A DNA stretch of 64,000 nt, taken from positions 1,493,501 to 1,557,500 of the forward strand of contig NZ_CP022603.1 in NCBI RefSeq assembly GCF_002278035.1, written 5' to 3'. The position numbers and the translations under genes were made by a program. The notes under the pieces are model-generated. The model ran no database searches. It was given only the letters and a program-made list of their open reading frames with translations, and was not told the DNA's origin. This document shows, piece by piece, positions 46,284 through 54,507 of the stretch. The first letter of the stretch is position 1; each line of letters begins with the position of its first letter. The stretch is from Ochrobactrum quorumnocens. GTDB taxonomy: Bacteria; Pseudomonadota; Alphaproteobacteria; Rhizobiales; Rhizobiaceae.

Positions 46284-47162
46284 TTAATGAACACTGCCAA
46301 ATCCCCTATTGAGCGCGAGCACCCGTCGAAACGAGGCGACAAAGATAATTGTCATGGCGAGCAGCACAGTTGAAAGGGCCGCGGCGAATGGCCAGTCAAG
46401 CGTCACAGTGGTTTCCTGTCCGATAAGCGTTGCCATCAACATGGAATCCGGGCCGCCTACCAGAGCGGGGGTTATATAAAACCCCAGTGCCAGAACAAAG
46501 CACAATGTGGCTCCGGCAAATATTCCCGGCAGGCACAAGGGAAATGTAATGACAAAAAAGGCTTTCAATGGGCTTGCGCCAAGATTGAGCGCGGCGCGAT
46601 CAAGGTCCCGTGGTATGGCTTTAAGCGCGGCATATATAGGAAGTACGACGAATGGCATCAAAACATGCGCCATCGCCAGAATGACTGCACCCTGTGTGTA
46701 GAGAAGCTTGAGAGGTTCGTTGGTTATGCCTGCAAAACTGAGGAGACCATTCACGATCCCATTTCGCTGAAGAAGGACAATCCAAGCATATGAGCGAACC
46801 AGGACCGAGGTCCAGAGGGGAATAAAGACACAAATGGCTGCAATGACAGCTGTAACCTTGCCTGCTCTCGCCATGACGAGGGCGACAGGAAACCCAAGGA
46901 CGCACCCAATAGCGGTTACGGACAATGCGACCCCAACAGTAGAAGCCAATACATCAAGATATAGGCTCCCTTCTACTATGCGAGAGTAACTAATCGCATC
47001 TTCGTCAAAGCTTAGAGCGATCAGCCTGCCGATCGGATATAGAAAGCCAAAAGCCAATAAAAGCAGCAATGGAAGCACCAATAGCCAGGATGTTATCGGC
47101 GGATATTGGTGCGCGGATTTTCCCTGCAGGATCCTGCCGAAATCAGCAATCGCCAAACTCAT
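46284..47162 (-). CDS. ABC transporter permease (PotB-like)
   Basis: A 292-aa permease: hydrophobic WLLVLPLLLLLAFGFLYPIG, SFDEDAISYSRI, RSYAWIVLLQRNGIVN near 125 and the EAA loop LDRAALNLGASPLKAFFVIT followed by FPLCLPGI near 190. These match PotB/YdcU permeases. Starts at ATG 47162, overlapping the ATPase stop by four bases, so the subunits are co-translated. Confidence 0.88.
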   Translation of the reverse strand: MSLAIADFGRILQGKSAHQYPPITSWLLVLPLLLLLAFGFLYPIGRLIALSFDEDAISYSRIVEGSLYLDVLASTVGVALSVTAIGCVLGFPVALVMARAGKVTAVIAAICVFIPLWTSVLVRSYAWIVLLQRNGIVNGLLSFAGITNEPLKLLYTQGAVILAMAHVLMPFVVLPIYAALKAIPRDLDRAALNLGASPLKAFFVITFPLCLPGIFAGATLCFVLALGFYITPALVGGPDSMLMATLIGQETTVTLDWPFAAALSTVLLAMTIIFVASFRRVLALNRGFGSVH

Positions 47163-48274
47163 GCCGCCCACCTCTTTTCCCGACCGAACGTAAGGAGCGA
47201 CATTTCGTCGAAGGATACGCCCACGCGGCTATTTCTGCTGAAGTCAGGAGAAGATGCGCGCGCTGGCAATTGAACACGCAGTTCGATATCTGGGAAAGCG
47301 TCGAGGCGGATCAAGACGATCATATTGGAACCAATGAAAACAAACGCTTTCACCGTGCCTGCGAGCTGACCCTGCTCAACATTGGGTGATATCAGAACGT
47401 GTTCGGGCCTCGTGGCCAGCTGGATTTCGGAGCCGGGGGCTGTCTCAGTTAAGTGCGGATGTAACCGCGTAGCTACTTCCAAGGTGAAACCTTCTGCGAT
47501 CTCAAGTTCGCATTTACCGCTTTTGTTTCCGCGGTAGATTGCGGGTATGAAATTGATTGAACCGATAAAATCTGCAACGAAGGTGCCATTTGGTTCTTTA
47601 TAGAGTTTAGATGGAGTACCGATCTGCTGCACGCGTCCGTCATGCATAACCACAATGCGATCAGACATGGTTAGAGCTTCTTCCTGATCGTGAGTGACAT
47701 AGATCACGGTCGCTCCAAGTTCCTCCTGTATCCGTTTGATTTCAAATTGCATCGTCTCTCGCAGTTTCTTATCGAGGGCGCCAAGGGGTTCATCCATCAA
47801 GATCACGGGTGGAGAAAAAACCAGAGCCCTTGCAACGGCTACCCGTTGTTGCTGACCGCCAGACAATTGGTTTGGATAGCGATCAGCAAAATCTTTGAGG
47901 CGAACCAGTTCAAGCATCTCATCAACGCGAGAGCGGATCTCCATCTTTGAGCCCAGCCGCCGCATTTTCAAAGGAAAGGCAATATTCTGGCGAACGTTCA
48001 GATGGGGGAAGAGTGCATATTTCTGGAACACCATGCCTATATTTCGGCGATTGGGCGGTAATGCGGTGATGTCCTCGCCGCCTACTATAATGCGACCTTT
48101 CGTAGGTTGTTCAAACCCTGCGATCATCGTGAGCAAAGTTGTTTTACCCGATCCTGACGGCCCAATTACTGAGACAAATTCGCCTGCCTGAATGTCGATC
48201 GAAGTATCGTGAACAGCCCACGTTTCCCCAAATCTTTTCTCAATTCCGGTTAATACCAATTTTTGACCGATCAA
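47159..48274 (-). CDS. ABC transporter ATP-binding protein (PotA-like)
   Basis: A 371-aa ATPase: Walker A GPSGSGKTT near 38, Q-loop FQKYALFPHLNV, signature LSGGQQQRVAVARAL near 130, Walker B VILMDEPLGALD and switch THDQEEALTMSD, plus a C-terminal TOBE-like domain (ATRPEHVLI). First gene of the importer operon. The frame begins TTG-GAG-GAG-GAC, which is itself the ribosome site, so the start is most likely the TTG at 48274, eight bases after GGAGGA, giving MIGQKLVLTGIEKRFG. Confidence 0.92.
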   Translation of the reverse strand: MIGQKLVLTGIEKRFGETWAVHDTSIDIQAGEFVSVIGPSGSGKTTLLTMIAGFEQPTKGRIIVGGEDITALPPNRRNIGMVFQKYALFPHLNVRQNIAFPLKMRRLGSKMEIRSRVDEMLELVRLKDFADRYPNQLSGGQQQRVAVARALVFSPPVILMDEPLGALDKKLRETMQFEIKRIQEELGATVIYVTHDQEEALTMSDRIVVMHDGRVQQIGTPSKLYKEPNGTFVADFIGSINFIPAIYRGNKSGKCELEIAEGFTLEVATRLHPHLTETAPGSEIQLATRPEHVLISPNVEQGQLAGTVKAFVFIGSNMIVLIRLDAFPDIELRVQLPARASSPDFSRNSRVGVSFDEMSLLTFGREKRWAA

Positions 48275-48510
48275 TCTGTCCTCCTCCAAAGCAAAGTTGA
48301 TATCTTCGAAATTCTGCGTTCACGCTGTCTGCTTAAATTGCAGATATCCTGTGCCTCGCCCAAACGAATGCATGCTTGCTCAGCCATCGCGTGACTCCAC
48401 GAGCGCGCGCTGTTAAAATCTGTTATGATGCGACAAAATCTTTGCAAAAACTTTACATTGCTATTTTGTTGCATCAAAAAAATGGCATGTCAACAGTGTA
48501 AGAGGTCTAA
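48275..48510. promoter_or_regulatory. Divergent promoter region with two GntR-type operators
   Basis: Between the ABC operon (minus) and gntR (plus). TTTTGTTGCATCAAAA at 48464-48479 is a near-perfect palindrome 31 bases before the gntR start. TTATGATGCGACAAAA at 48423-48438 is a weaker copy in reverse orientation (TTTTGTCGCATCATAA). Both match the palindrome before the aminotransferase operon, so autoregulation and control of the ABC operon are likely. Confidence 0.7.
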
Positions 48511-49203
48511 ATGGGTGCAGAAAAAATGCAGGATACCGTCAGTGAGGGGCAGGCTTCGGGACTTGGGGATGTCGCCTATCGCGAAATGAAAGAGCGATTA
48601 ATACGCGGAGACTATAAGCCAGGTAAAAAGCTCACCGTACGCGCAGTTGCAGAGGATCTTGGATTCAGCTCGACTCCGGCGCGCGATGCGATAAACCGGC
48701 TTACTGGCGAGGGGGCATTGGTTTATTCAGGTCCTAAAACAGTTATTGTCCCGGTTCTCAGCGAGGAAAATCTGCAGGAGATCACTTTAATCCGCCTTGC
48801 CCTGGAAGGATTGGCTGCGCAGCTGGCAGTCAACAAGGTTTCCCACGAAGATATTGAAAAACTTAAGAACATTCAGAATAAAATCAATAATGCACTTGAT
48901 GAACGCGCCTACGAAACGGTCTTGCGGCATAATAAGGATTTCCATTTTCATATTTACAACATGGCCGGAATGCCTCGCCTTTTGTCCATGATTGAAGGGG
49001 CCTGGTTACGGGTCGGTCCATCGCTTTATGATCTTTATCCGGAGTTTGCGGAGGAAAAATACGGAGTACGAAACCATCAGTTGGCCATTGATTCCCTAGA
49101 GGAAAAGGATGGTGTTTCGTTGCGTGCCGCATTTGAAAGCGACATTCGCGATGGCTATCGCCGATTGCGCCAGGCTGCTCGGGCACGAAGCGCTTCAAAA
49201 TAG
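48511..49203 (+). CDS. GntR-family regulator, FadR/VanR (FCD) subgroup
   Basis: A 230-aa regulator. The N-terminal winged helix is YREMKERLIRGDYKPGKKLT, VRAVAEDLGFSSTPARDAIN, RLTGEGALVY. The C-terminal all-helical FCD domain begins LRxALEGLAAQLAV and carries likely metal or ligand residues Asp and His in NKDFHFHIYNMAG and His in GVRNHQLAIDSL. Such proteins usually repress catabolic or transport genes until a small acid or amine binds. Its probable operators flank it on both sides, so it should control itself, the importer and the aminotransferase operon. Confidence 0.9.
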   Translation: MGAEKMQDTVSEGQASGLGDVAYREMKERLIRGDYKPGKKLTVRAVAEDLGFSSTPARDAINRLTGEGALVYSGPKTVIVPVLSEENLQEITLIRLALEGLAAQLAVNKVSHEDIEKLKNIQNKINNALDERAYETVLRHNKDFHFHIYNMAGMPRLLSMIEGAWLRVGPSLYDLYPEFAEEKYGVRNHQLAIDSLEEKDGVSLRAAFESDIRDGYRRLRQAARARSASK

Positions 49204-49234
49204 AATTTTGTTGTATGGGCTTGACGTTTTGCAA

Positions 49235-49250
49235 TTTTGTTGCAACAAAA
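49235..49250. promoter_or_regulatory. Perfect 16-bp palindrome, probable GntR operator
   Basis: TTTTGTTGCAACAAAA, 53 bases before the aminotransferase start and 9 bases after a TTGACG that could be a -35 element, so a bound repressor would block transcription. It has the same half-site as the two sites upstream of gntR. Confidence 0.75.
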
Positions 49251-49303
49251 ATGCAAAGCTGACGCAAACGCGTTGGCCAAAGCTTTTTTGAAGGGCCCAC
49301 ACA

Positions 49304-50656
49304 ATGATACCCAATCACGTAAAACGTTGTGATGATCCAGTACGCAAAGCTCAATCGTCGCGTCTCTACGCACGCGGTCTGGATCTCATGCCACAAGGTG
49401 TGTCACGTGCCACGATTGATATAGATCCAGTGCCGATTTACATCGAGCGTGGTGAAGGCGCCTATCTGGTCGATGTGGACAATAACAGGCTCCTTGACCT
49501 TAACAACAATTTCACCACGCTTATTCACGGACATGGCTTCCGACCTGTGGTTGAAGTGGTCGCGAAGCTATTGCGGGACGGAACATGTTTCTCCAATCCG
49601 ACCGAGCACGAGCTTGCTCTTGCTGAACTACTTGTTTCCCGTATTCCGGCGATGGAGATGGTACGCTTCGTAAATAGCGGGACCGAGGCCGTAATGTTTG
49701 CGATCAAGGCGGCGCGAGCCTTTACTGGTCGGCCTGCGATCGTGCGTTTTGAGGGAGCCTATCACGGCGCATACGATTGGGCAGAAGTCGGCCAAGCTGG
49801 TAGTTACAAGAGCAATACTTCCGGTCAGTTCGTCCCCATCCCTGTTTATAATGGTGCTCCTGCAAGTGTCGGCGACGACGTCATTGTGCTTGAATTCAAT
49901 GAGATTGAGGGCATGGTTGCGCGTCTTGAAGAAAACAAAGAGCGGATTGCTGGCATATTGATAGATCCGATGCCCAGCCGAGCTGGTTTCTTTGAACCTG
50001 ATCAAAGATTTATTGAGACGCTGACCGGGTTTGCAAAAGAGCAAGGCATTCTGATCATAGCCGATGAAGTCTTGAACATACGGCAGAGTTATGCGGGTGC
50101 TTCCGACCGTTACGGGTTCAAACCGGATCTGATAGCCACGGGCAAGATCATAGGTGGTGGCTTTCCTATCGGAGCGATCGGCGGGCGCGCCGAAGTGATG
50201 TCTGTTTTTCAGAAGCGGGATGGAAATGTAGCACTTCCGCAAGGCGGAACATTCTCAGCAAATCCAATCTCAATGGCTGCAGGTATCGCTGCGATGGGTG
50301 CATTAACCCCCAGTATCTTCGCGCATCTCGAAAATCTTGGTTCTTCCTTGCGTGCGCGTCTGTCACTGATCGCCCAGTCCAGGGAGGCGCCCTACAGCGT
50401 GACAGGTGCTGCCTCACTCTTTCGTATTCATCCCAAACGTGTGACGCCAACCACTTACCGCGATGCCATCGTGTCAAAGGATGAGGCTTTGCGAATGCGG
50501 GAACTAACGCGGCATTTTGAAAGAAATGGGGTGCTGTTGCCATTTGGCGCTGCGGCCAGCCTGTCGACCCCAATGACTGAGAAAGAAGTCGATCTTATTG
50601 CGTCCCTATTCGATGATTTCCTCATAAATAACCCGGTTCGGGAGGACCTTCCATGA
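49304..50656 (+). CDS. Class-III aminotransferase (glutamate-1-semialdehyde aminomutase-like)
   Basis: A 450-aa PLP enzyme. GAYLVDVDNNRLLDLNNNFT near 50, NSGTEAVMFAIKAARAFTGR near 125, YHGAYDWAE, ILIIADEVLNIR near 248 (PLP-binding Asp) and IATGKIIGGGFPIGAIGGR near 275 with the Schiff-base Lys. The GSA-aminomutase subgroup fits best, but with a GntR regulator, an amine importer and downstream ThDP and SDR genes a dedicated transaminase is more likely than haem synthesis. Overlaps the next gene by ATGA. Substrate unknown. Confidence 0.85.
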   Translation: MIPNHVKRCDDPVRKAQSSRLYARGLDLMPQGVSRATIDIDPVPIYIERGEGAYLVDVDNNRLLDLNNNFTTLIHGHGFRPVVEVVAKLLRDGTCFSNPTEHELALAELLVSRIPAMEMVRFVNSGTEAVMFAIKAARAFTGRPAIVRFEGAYHGAYDWAEVGQAGSYKSNTSGQFVPIPVYNGAPASVGDDVIVLEFNEIEGMVARLEENKERIAGILIDPMPSRAGFFEPDQRFIETLTGFAKEQGILIIADEVLNIRQSYAGASDRYGFKPDLIATGKIIGGGFPIGAIGGRAEVMSVFQKRDGNVALPQGGTFSANPISMAAGIAAMGALTPSIFAHLENLGSSLRARLSLIAQSREAPYSVTGAASLFRIHPKRVTPTTYRDAIVSKDEALRMRELTRHFERNGVLLPFGAAASLSTPMTEKEVDLIASLFDDFLINNPVREDLP

Positions 50657-52368
50657 AACATACGCTAATTACACAAAGTGTGGCTGATCGTATCGCGCAA
50701 GCCCTCATCCGACACGGCGTCGAAGCAATCTTTGCACAAAGTCTGCCGTCCGCCGTAATTCTCGCCGCCGAAGCGCGAGGCATCCGTCAGATCGCCTATC
50801 GACAGGAAAATATGGGCGGGGCGATGGCAGATGGCTATGCACGTGTTTCAGGAAAGGTCGGTGTTGTGGCGGCGCAGAACGGCCCTGCTGCAACATTACT
50901 TGTTCCACCATTAGCCGAGGCCATGAAGGCAAGCATCCCAGTGGTTGCACTCGTTCAGGATGTGGAGCGAAACCAGACGGACAAGAATGCCTTTCAGGAT
51001 ATCGATCAGATAGCGCTTTTTGAATCCTGCACAAAATGGGTCCGTAGACTTAATGTTGCGGAGCGGGTCGACGACTATATTGATGCAGCATTCACCGCGG
51101 CTACGAGCGGGAGAGCAGGTCCGGTTGCACTGTTGCTACCCGCAGACCTTTTGCGCAGTCCGGCTCTAAAGAGCGCCAACCCACGAACATCATGTCTTGG
51201 CAACTGGCCACTTGACCGCTTTCGTCCATCCGATGAATTGATCGAAGCGGCAGCAGAGACTATCGCGCTGGCAAATAACCCTGTTGTGCTGGCCGGTGGT
51301 GGTGTCCATGCTGGCGGTGCCGCTCAACTACTGGCTAGACTACAGGAAATCGCTTCTCTTCCGGTATTCACGACCAATATGGGGAAAGGCTCAGTTGATG
51401 AGTTCCACCCGTTATCTGCCGGGGTTCTCGGATCATTGACCGGCCCACGATCGCTCGGATTCCACAGCCGCGCGCTCTTGGATGAAGCCGATCTTGTTAT
51501 CCTAGTGGGGACGCGCACCAATCAAAACGGGACCGACAATTGGCAGCAGATCCCAGTCTCAGCGAAGGTCATACATATCGACATCGATCCTGTAGAAATC
51601 GGGCGCAATTTCGAGGCGTTACGTCTACAAGGCGACGCGCGAGAAACGCTGACTGCCCTATGCGATGCCTTGTCGAAGAAGAAATTCCTGCATCGAAATA
51701 CGTCGCGCACGGCCTATGAAGAGAGAATTGCGGGCTTCTGGTCGAAATATGATGCGGCACGCCAGCCGGTTCTGGCTGATCGTGTGGGCGCTATGCGACC
51801 TGAGCGCATCATGAAGGAATTGCAACCCTGGCTCGATCACGACGTGACGGTCGTGGCGGATGCAAGCTATTCTTCCATGTGGGTCGTTGGCCAGCTGCGC
51901 TGCCCACAAGTGGGAAGCAGGTTCATCACACCACGCGGGCTGGCCGGTCTTGGCTGGGGGCTGCCACTGGCTATGGGCGTAAAAGTCGCCCGGCCGGACA
52001 AGCCGGTTATAGCGGTCGTTGGCGATGGCGGGTTTGCGCATAGCTGGGCCGAACTTGAAACCATGACGCGCATGCAACTGCCCGTAACCATCATTCTTCT
52101 GAACAATGGCATCCTTGGCTTCCAAAAAGATGCCGAAACCGTCAAATTCGGTCAGTACACCACGGCATGTCATTTCGCACCCGTAAAGCATTCAGCAATC
52201 GCATCGGCATGTGGATGTCGATCCGCAACGGTAGATAACGCCGCTGACTTTGCCGAGCAATTGCGACTGAGCATTGAAAGCGCCACTCCATCTTTGATTG
52301 AAGTCGTTACAGACCCCGAGGCTCATCCGCCGCTTTCGCTCTTTGCCGCAATGGACCAGGCGGCATGA
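50653..52368 (+). CDS. Thiamine-diphosphate enzyme, acetolactate-synthase-like
   Basis: A 571-aa three-domain ThDP enzyme. The N-terminal domain has AYRQENMGGAMADGYARVSG with the catalytic Glu near residue 53; the middle domain has NPVVLAGGGVHAGGAAQLL and a Rossmann-like NMGKGSVDEFHPLSAGVLG; the C-terminal domain binds ThDP-Mg through GDGGFAHSWAELETMTRMQL then NN near residues 456-485. Such enzymes decarboxylate or ligate 2-keto acids. The operon suggests it handles the keto acid left by the aminotransferase. No regulatory-subunit gene is adjacent, so it is not a biosynthetic AHAS. Confidence 0.85.
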   Translation: MKHTLITQSVADRIAQALIRHGVEAIFAQSLPSAVILAAEARGIRQIAYRQENMGGAMADGYARVSGKVGVVAAQNGPAATLLVPPLAEAMKASIPVVALVQDVERNQTDKNAFQDIDQIALFESCTKWVRRLNVAERVDDYIDAAFTAATSGRAGPVALLLPADLLRSPALKSANPRTSCLGNWPLDRFRPSDELIEAAAETIALANNPVVLAGGGVHAGGAAQLLARLQEIASLPVFTTNMGKGSVDEFHPLSAGVLGSLTGPRSLGFHSRALLDEADLVILVGTRTNQNGTDNWQQIPVSAKVIHIDIDPVEIGRNFEALRLQGDARETLTALCDALSKKKFLHRNTSRTAYEERIAGFWSKYDAARQPVLADRVGAMRPERIMKELQPWLDHDVTVVADASYSSMWVVGQLRCPQVGSRFITPRGLAGLGWGLPLAMGVKVARPDKPVIAVVGDGGFAHSWAELETMTRMQLPVTIILLNNGILGFQKDAETVKFGQYTTACHFAPVKHSAIASACGCRSATVDNAADFAEQLRLSIESATPSLIEVVTDPEAHPPLSLFAAMDQAA

Positions 52369-53144
52369 TTGCTCAAACCGATCAACGTATAGCAGTGGTA
52401 ACCGGAGGAAGTTCAGGAATTGGGTTGTCGACGGTCCGCCGACTGGCGATGGAAGGCTACCGAGTAGCTTTCTTTGGAAAAACTCCTAGCCGCGTGGACG
52501 CGGCGGCTGAGACGTTCACTGCGGAATTTGGTAAAGATGTGATCTTTCATCGCTGTGTTGATATAAGCGAGCCGACAGCAATTGCTGACTTTTTTGATGC
52601 AGTGCGGAACCACTGGGGGTCGCCAGATACGCTGATCTGTAACGCTGGCATATCGCCAAAAAATGCAGATGGCCAAGCTTCACCATTTATGGGAACACCA
52701 CTTAAGGAATGGAATCAGGTCCTTTCTACGAATTTAATGGGACCGGTCCTTTGTTGTCAGTATGTGTTGCCCGATCTTATGAGAAGGCGGTTCGGTCGAA
52801 TTATATTGATCGGCTCTATAGCTGGTAGGACGATACCGAAACTGGCAGGAGCTTCTTACACAACCTCGAAGGCGGCGCTGGCGGGCTGTCTTCGTTCTTT
52901 GGTCATGACACTTAACGGAACCGGTGTGACGGCTAATCTCGTCGCGCCTGGGCATATTGTTACCGGAATGACTGGTCCAATTGATTCTGATGTGAACCAG
53001 CATGCGCGTTCACGCATTCCCGTCGGAAGATTGGGAAACCCAGAAGACGTGGCGAATTTGATTGCGTTCTTAGTGTCGGACGATGCTGGCTTCATCAATG
53101 GTGCCACAATCGATGTGAATGGGGGGGAATTCGTCCCGCTGTGA
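52365..53144 (+). CDS. Short-chain dehydrogenase/reductase
   Basis: A 259-aa classical SDR. Cofactor motif VVTGGSSGIGLSTVRRLA at residues 11-28, NAGIS near 93, catalytic Ser in ILIGSIAGRT and YTTSKAAL near 161-168, and C-terminal INGATIDVNGGEF. FGKTP after beta-2 favours NADP(H). It starts by ATGA overlap with the ThDP gene, so the product is likely the alcohol or ketone made by the two upstream enzymes. Closest style is FabG-like reductases. Confidence 0.9.
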   Translation: MIAQTDQRIAVVTGGSSGIGLSTVRRLAMEGYRVAFFGKTPSRVDAAAETFTAEFGKDVIFHRCVDISEPTAIADFFDAVRNHWGSPDTLICNAGISPKNADGQASPFMGTPLKEWNQVLSTNLMGPVLCCQYVLPDLMRRRFGRIILIGSIAGRTIPKLAGASYTTSKAALAGCLRSLVMTLNGTGVTANLVAPGHIVTGMTGPIDSDVNQHARSRIPVGRLGNPEDVANLIAFLVSDDAGFINGATIDVNGGEFVPL

Positions 53145-53168
53145 CGGCTCTGAAAGACGGTCAATGTG

Positions 53169-53861
53169 ATGCCCAAGGTTCTTATATTCACCGAAGATCC
53201 GCAATTGTTTCTGCTGCTTCGCCACTTGCTTGCAGTGGAAGGGTTTGAAGCAGAGCTTTCGGCAGGTATCGATGCGGATATCGCGACTGAAACCGAGAGT
53301 GAGCGAACACCGCCCGTATTGTTGTTAGACAAAGCCGGCGATCGGTTTTCAGAATTTCTACGTTTCAAGGAATTCGGTCCCGACATTCCGAGCGTCCTTC
53401 TGGCGAGAGCAGACGTGAGGAACGAAACTGAAATATATGATCGATTTGATCTGATACTGAAATGGCCATTCGAGCCGCTCGTTTTGCTGCGATTTCTCCA
53501 GCAGCAGCGCACAGGTTTGAATCCCCAAAATGAACCTGGATCAACCCAAACCATCCTGACTTATTATGACCTTTTGCTGCATCGCCCACAGTTCAGGGTT
53601 TTTCGAAATGGACACAATATAGATCTGACCCCATTGCAATTTCGACTGCTTGAAACGCTCATGGAAAAACCAGAGGTTGTCTGGAATAGGCAAGACCTTA
53701 TCGACGTGGTCTGGGTAAACGGGGCCAACGTCGAGCCCCGCACGGTCGACATTCATATCGGCCACCTCCGACGGGCCTTGGCCGACTATGGCCCTAATCT
53801 GATCAGGACCGTTCACGCACGGGGGTATGCTCTGGATCAATCAGCCGAGCCGTGGCCGTGA
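53169..53861 (+). CDS. OmpR/PhoB-type regulator, relative of the 43.1-kb gene
   Basis: A 230-aa response-regulator-like protein. The receiver starts PKVLIFTEDPQLFLLLRHLL and keeps an acidic pair (Glu-Asp), a candidate phosphoacceptor in VLLLDKAGD and a KWPFEP lysine. The winged helix reads LTPLQFRLLETLMEKPEVVW, RTVDIHIGHLRRALADYG, LIRTVHARGYALD. The shared IFTxxPQxxLLLxHxL start and matching winged helix mark it as a relative of the regulator at 43.1-43.9 kb, but with a better-kept receiver. It lies 24 bases after the SDR and is probably in the same operon. No sensor kinase is adjacent. Confidence 0.82.
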   Translation: MPKVLIFTEDPQLFLLLRHLLAVEGFEAELSAGIDADIATETESERTPPVLLLDKAGDRFSEFLRFKEFGPDIPSVLLARADVRNETEIYDRFDLILKWPFEPLVLLRFLQQQRTGLNPQNEPGSTQTILTYYDLLLHRPQFRVFRNGHNIDLTPLQFRLLETLMEKPEVVWNRQDLIDVVWVNGANVEPRTVDIHIGHLRRALADYGPNLIRTVHARGYALDQSAEPWP

Positions 53862-53864
53862 TTG

Positions 53865-54089
53865 CTAGTTCATGAGCCGTTGAAAAATCCGCGTCCAGAA
53901 CTGAAAATTCCATTGGTCGTCCTCAAACCACGCGTCGAGTGCAAAAAGTGCCGCAGCGGTTGGCGCTGTGTCGGCATAAATTCGTCTCGTTGAATCGGCG
54001 ATCAGACTTTCATCTGCTCCCTTTAGAATGACATCTTCTTGTAAAAATTCCCGAGCGGCTTTGACGTTCGATATTTGCAACACGATCAT
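53865..54089 (-). CDS. 74-aa protein of unknown function
   Basis: Reads MIVLQISNVKAAREFLQEDV and continues to an aromatic C-terminus (FALDAWFEDDQWNFQFWTRIF). The DAWFEDDQWNFQFW patch is rich in Trp and Phe. AGGAGGAA directly before the ATG at 54089 is a strong ribosome site. The frame extends to 54194 without such a site. It is convergent with the winged-helix regulator, four bases apart. No family recognised. Confidence 0.5.
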   Translation of the reverse strand: MIVLQISNVKAAREFLQEDVILKGADESLIADSTRRIYADTAPTAAALFALDAWFEDDQWNFQFWTRIFQRLMN

Positions 54090-54135
54090 TTCCTCCTGCG
54101 TCCGGCGCAGGGGATGAACTGATTTGAGCCGGACG

Positions 54136-54201
54136 TTAGGAGAAGCCGCAAGTGGCTTTTGAAACAGCATAGGCTGTGAACTCGTCCCTGGCATGTGTCA
54201 C
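54136..54201 (-). CDS. Possible 21-aa leader peptide or small protein
   Basis: GTG at 54201 lies 8 bases after GGAGGA, an ideal ribosome site, and the frame runs 21 codons (MTHARDEFTAYAVSKATCGF plus S) to TAA at 54136. It is 46 bases upstream of the 74-aa gene on the same strand. The strong ribosome site is the only support; no similarity known. Confidence 0.35.
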   Translation of the reverse strand: MTHARDEFTAYAVSKATCGFS

Positions 54202-54507
54202 AAATTCGATCCTCCTAAACTAACAGAATCAATTAGTTGTGGCAAGAATCGAAACCTTCGGCTATGCTTTTTTGACCGGCTCGGAGAGGTTTGGAGCTTT
54301 GCAGTTTCCTTCAAGAATGCACTGAAAGATGTTCGGGGAAATGGGTGTCTTTCATCACGTATCTTCTTTGAAGGTTTCATTTGGGAGCAAATTTAGCCGA
54401 AACTTTGCAAAGCCTTTGTTGATCCCCGGCTTCGAATTTTGCATCCTTGACCGAAACACAGAACTGTTGTTCGGCCTTCCTTTAAATTGACAGGTGCGCC
54501 CGTGCTG
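54202..54507. other. Divergent intergenic region with an inverted repeat
   Basis: About 300 bases between the small minus-strand genes and the nucleotidyltransferase. AACTAA (54218-54223) pairs with TTAGTT (54233-54238) close to the minus-strand ribosome site, a possible operator. Nothing else recognised. Confidence 0.4.
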
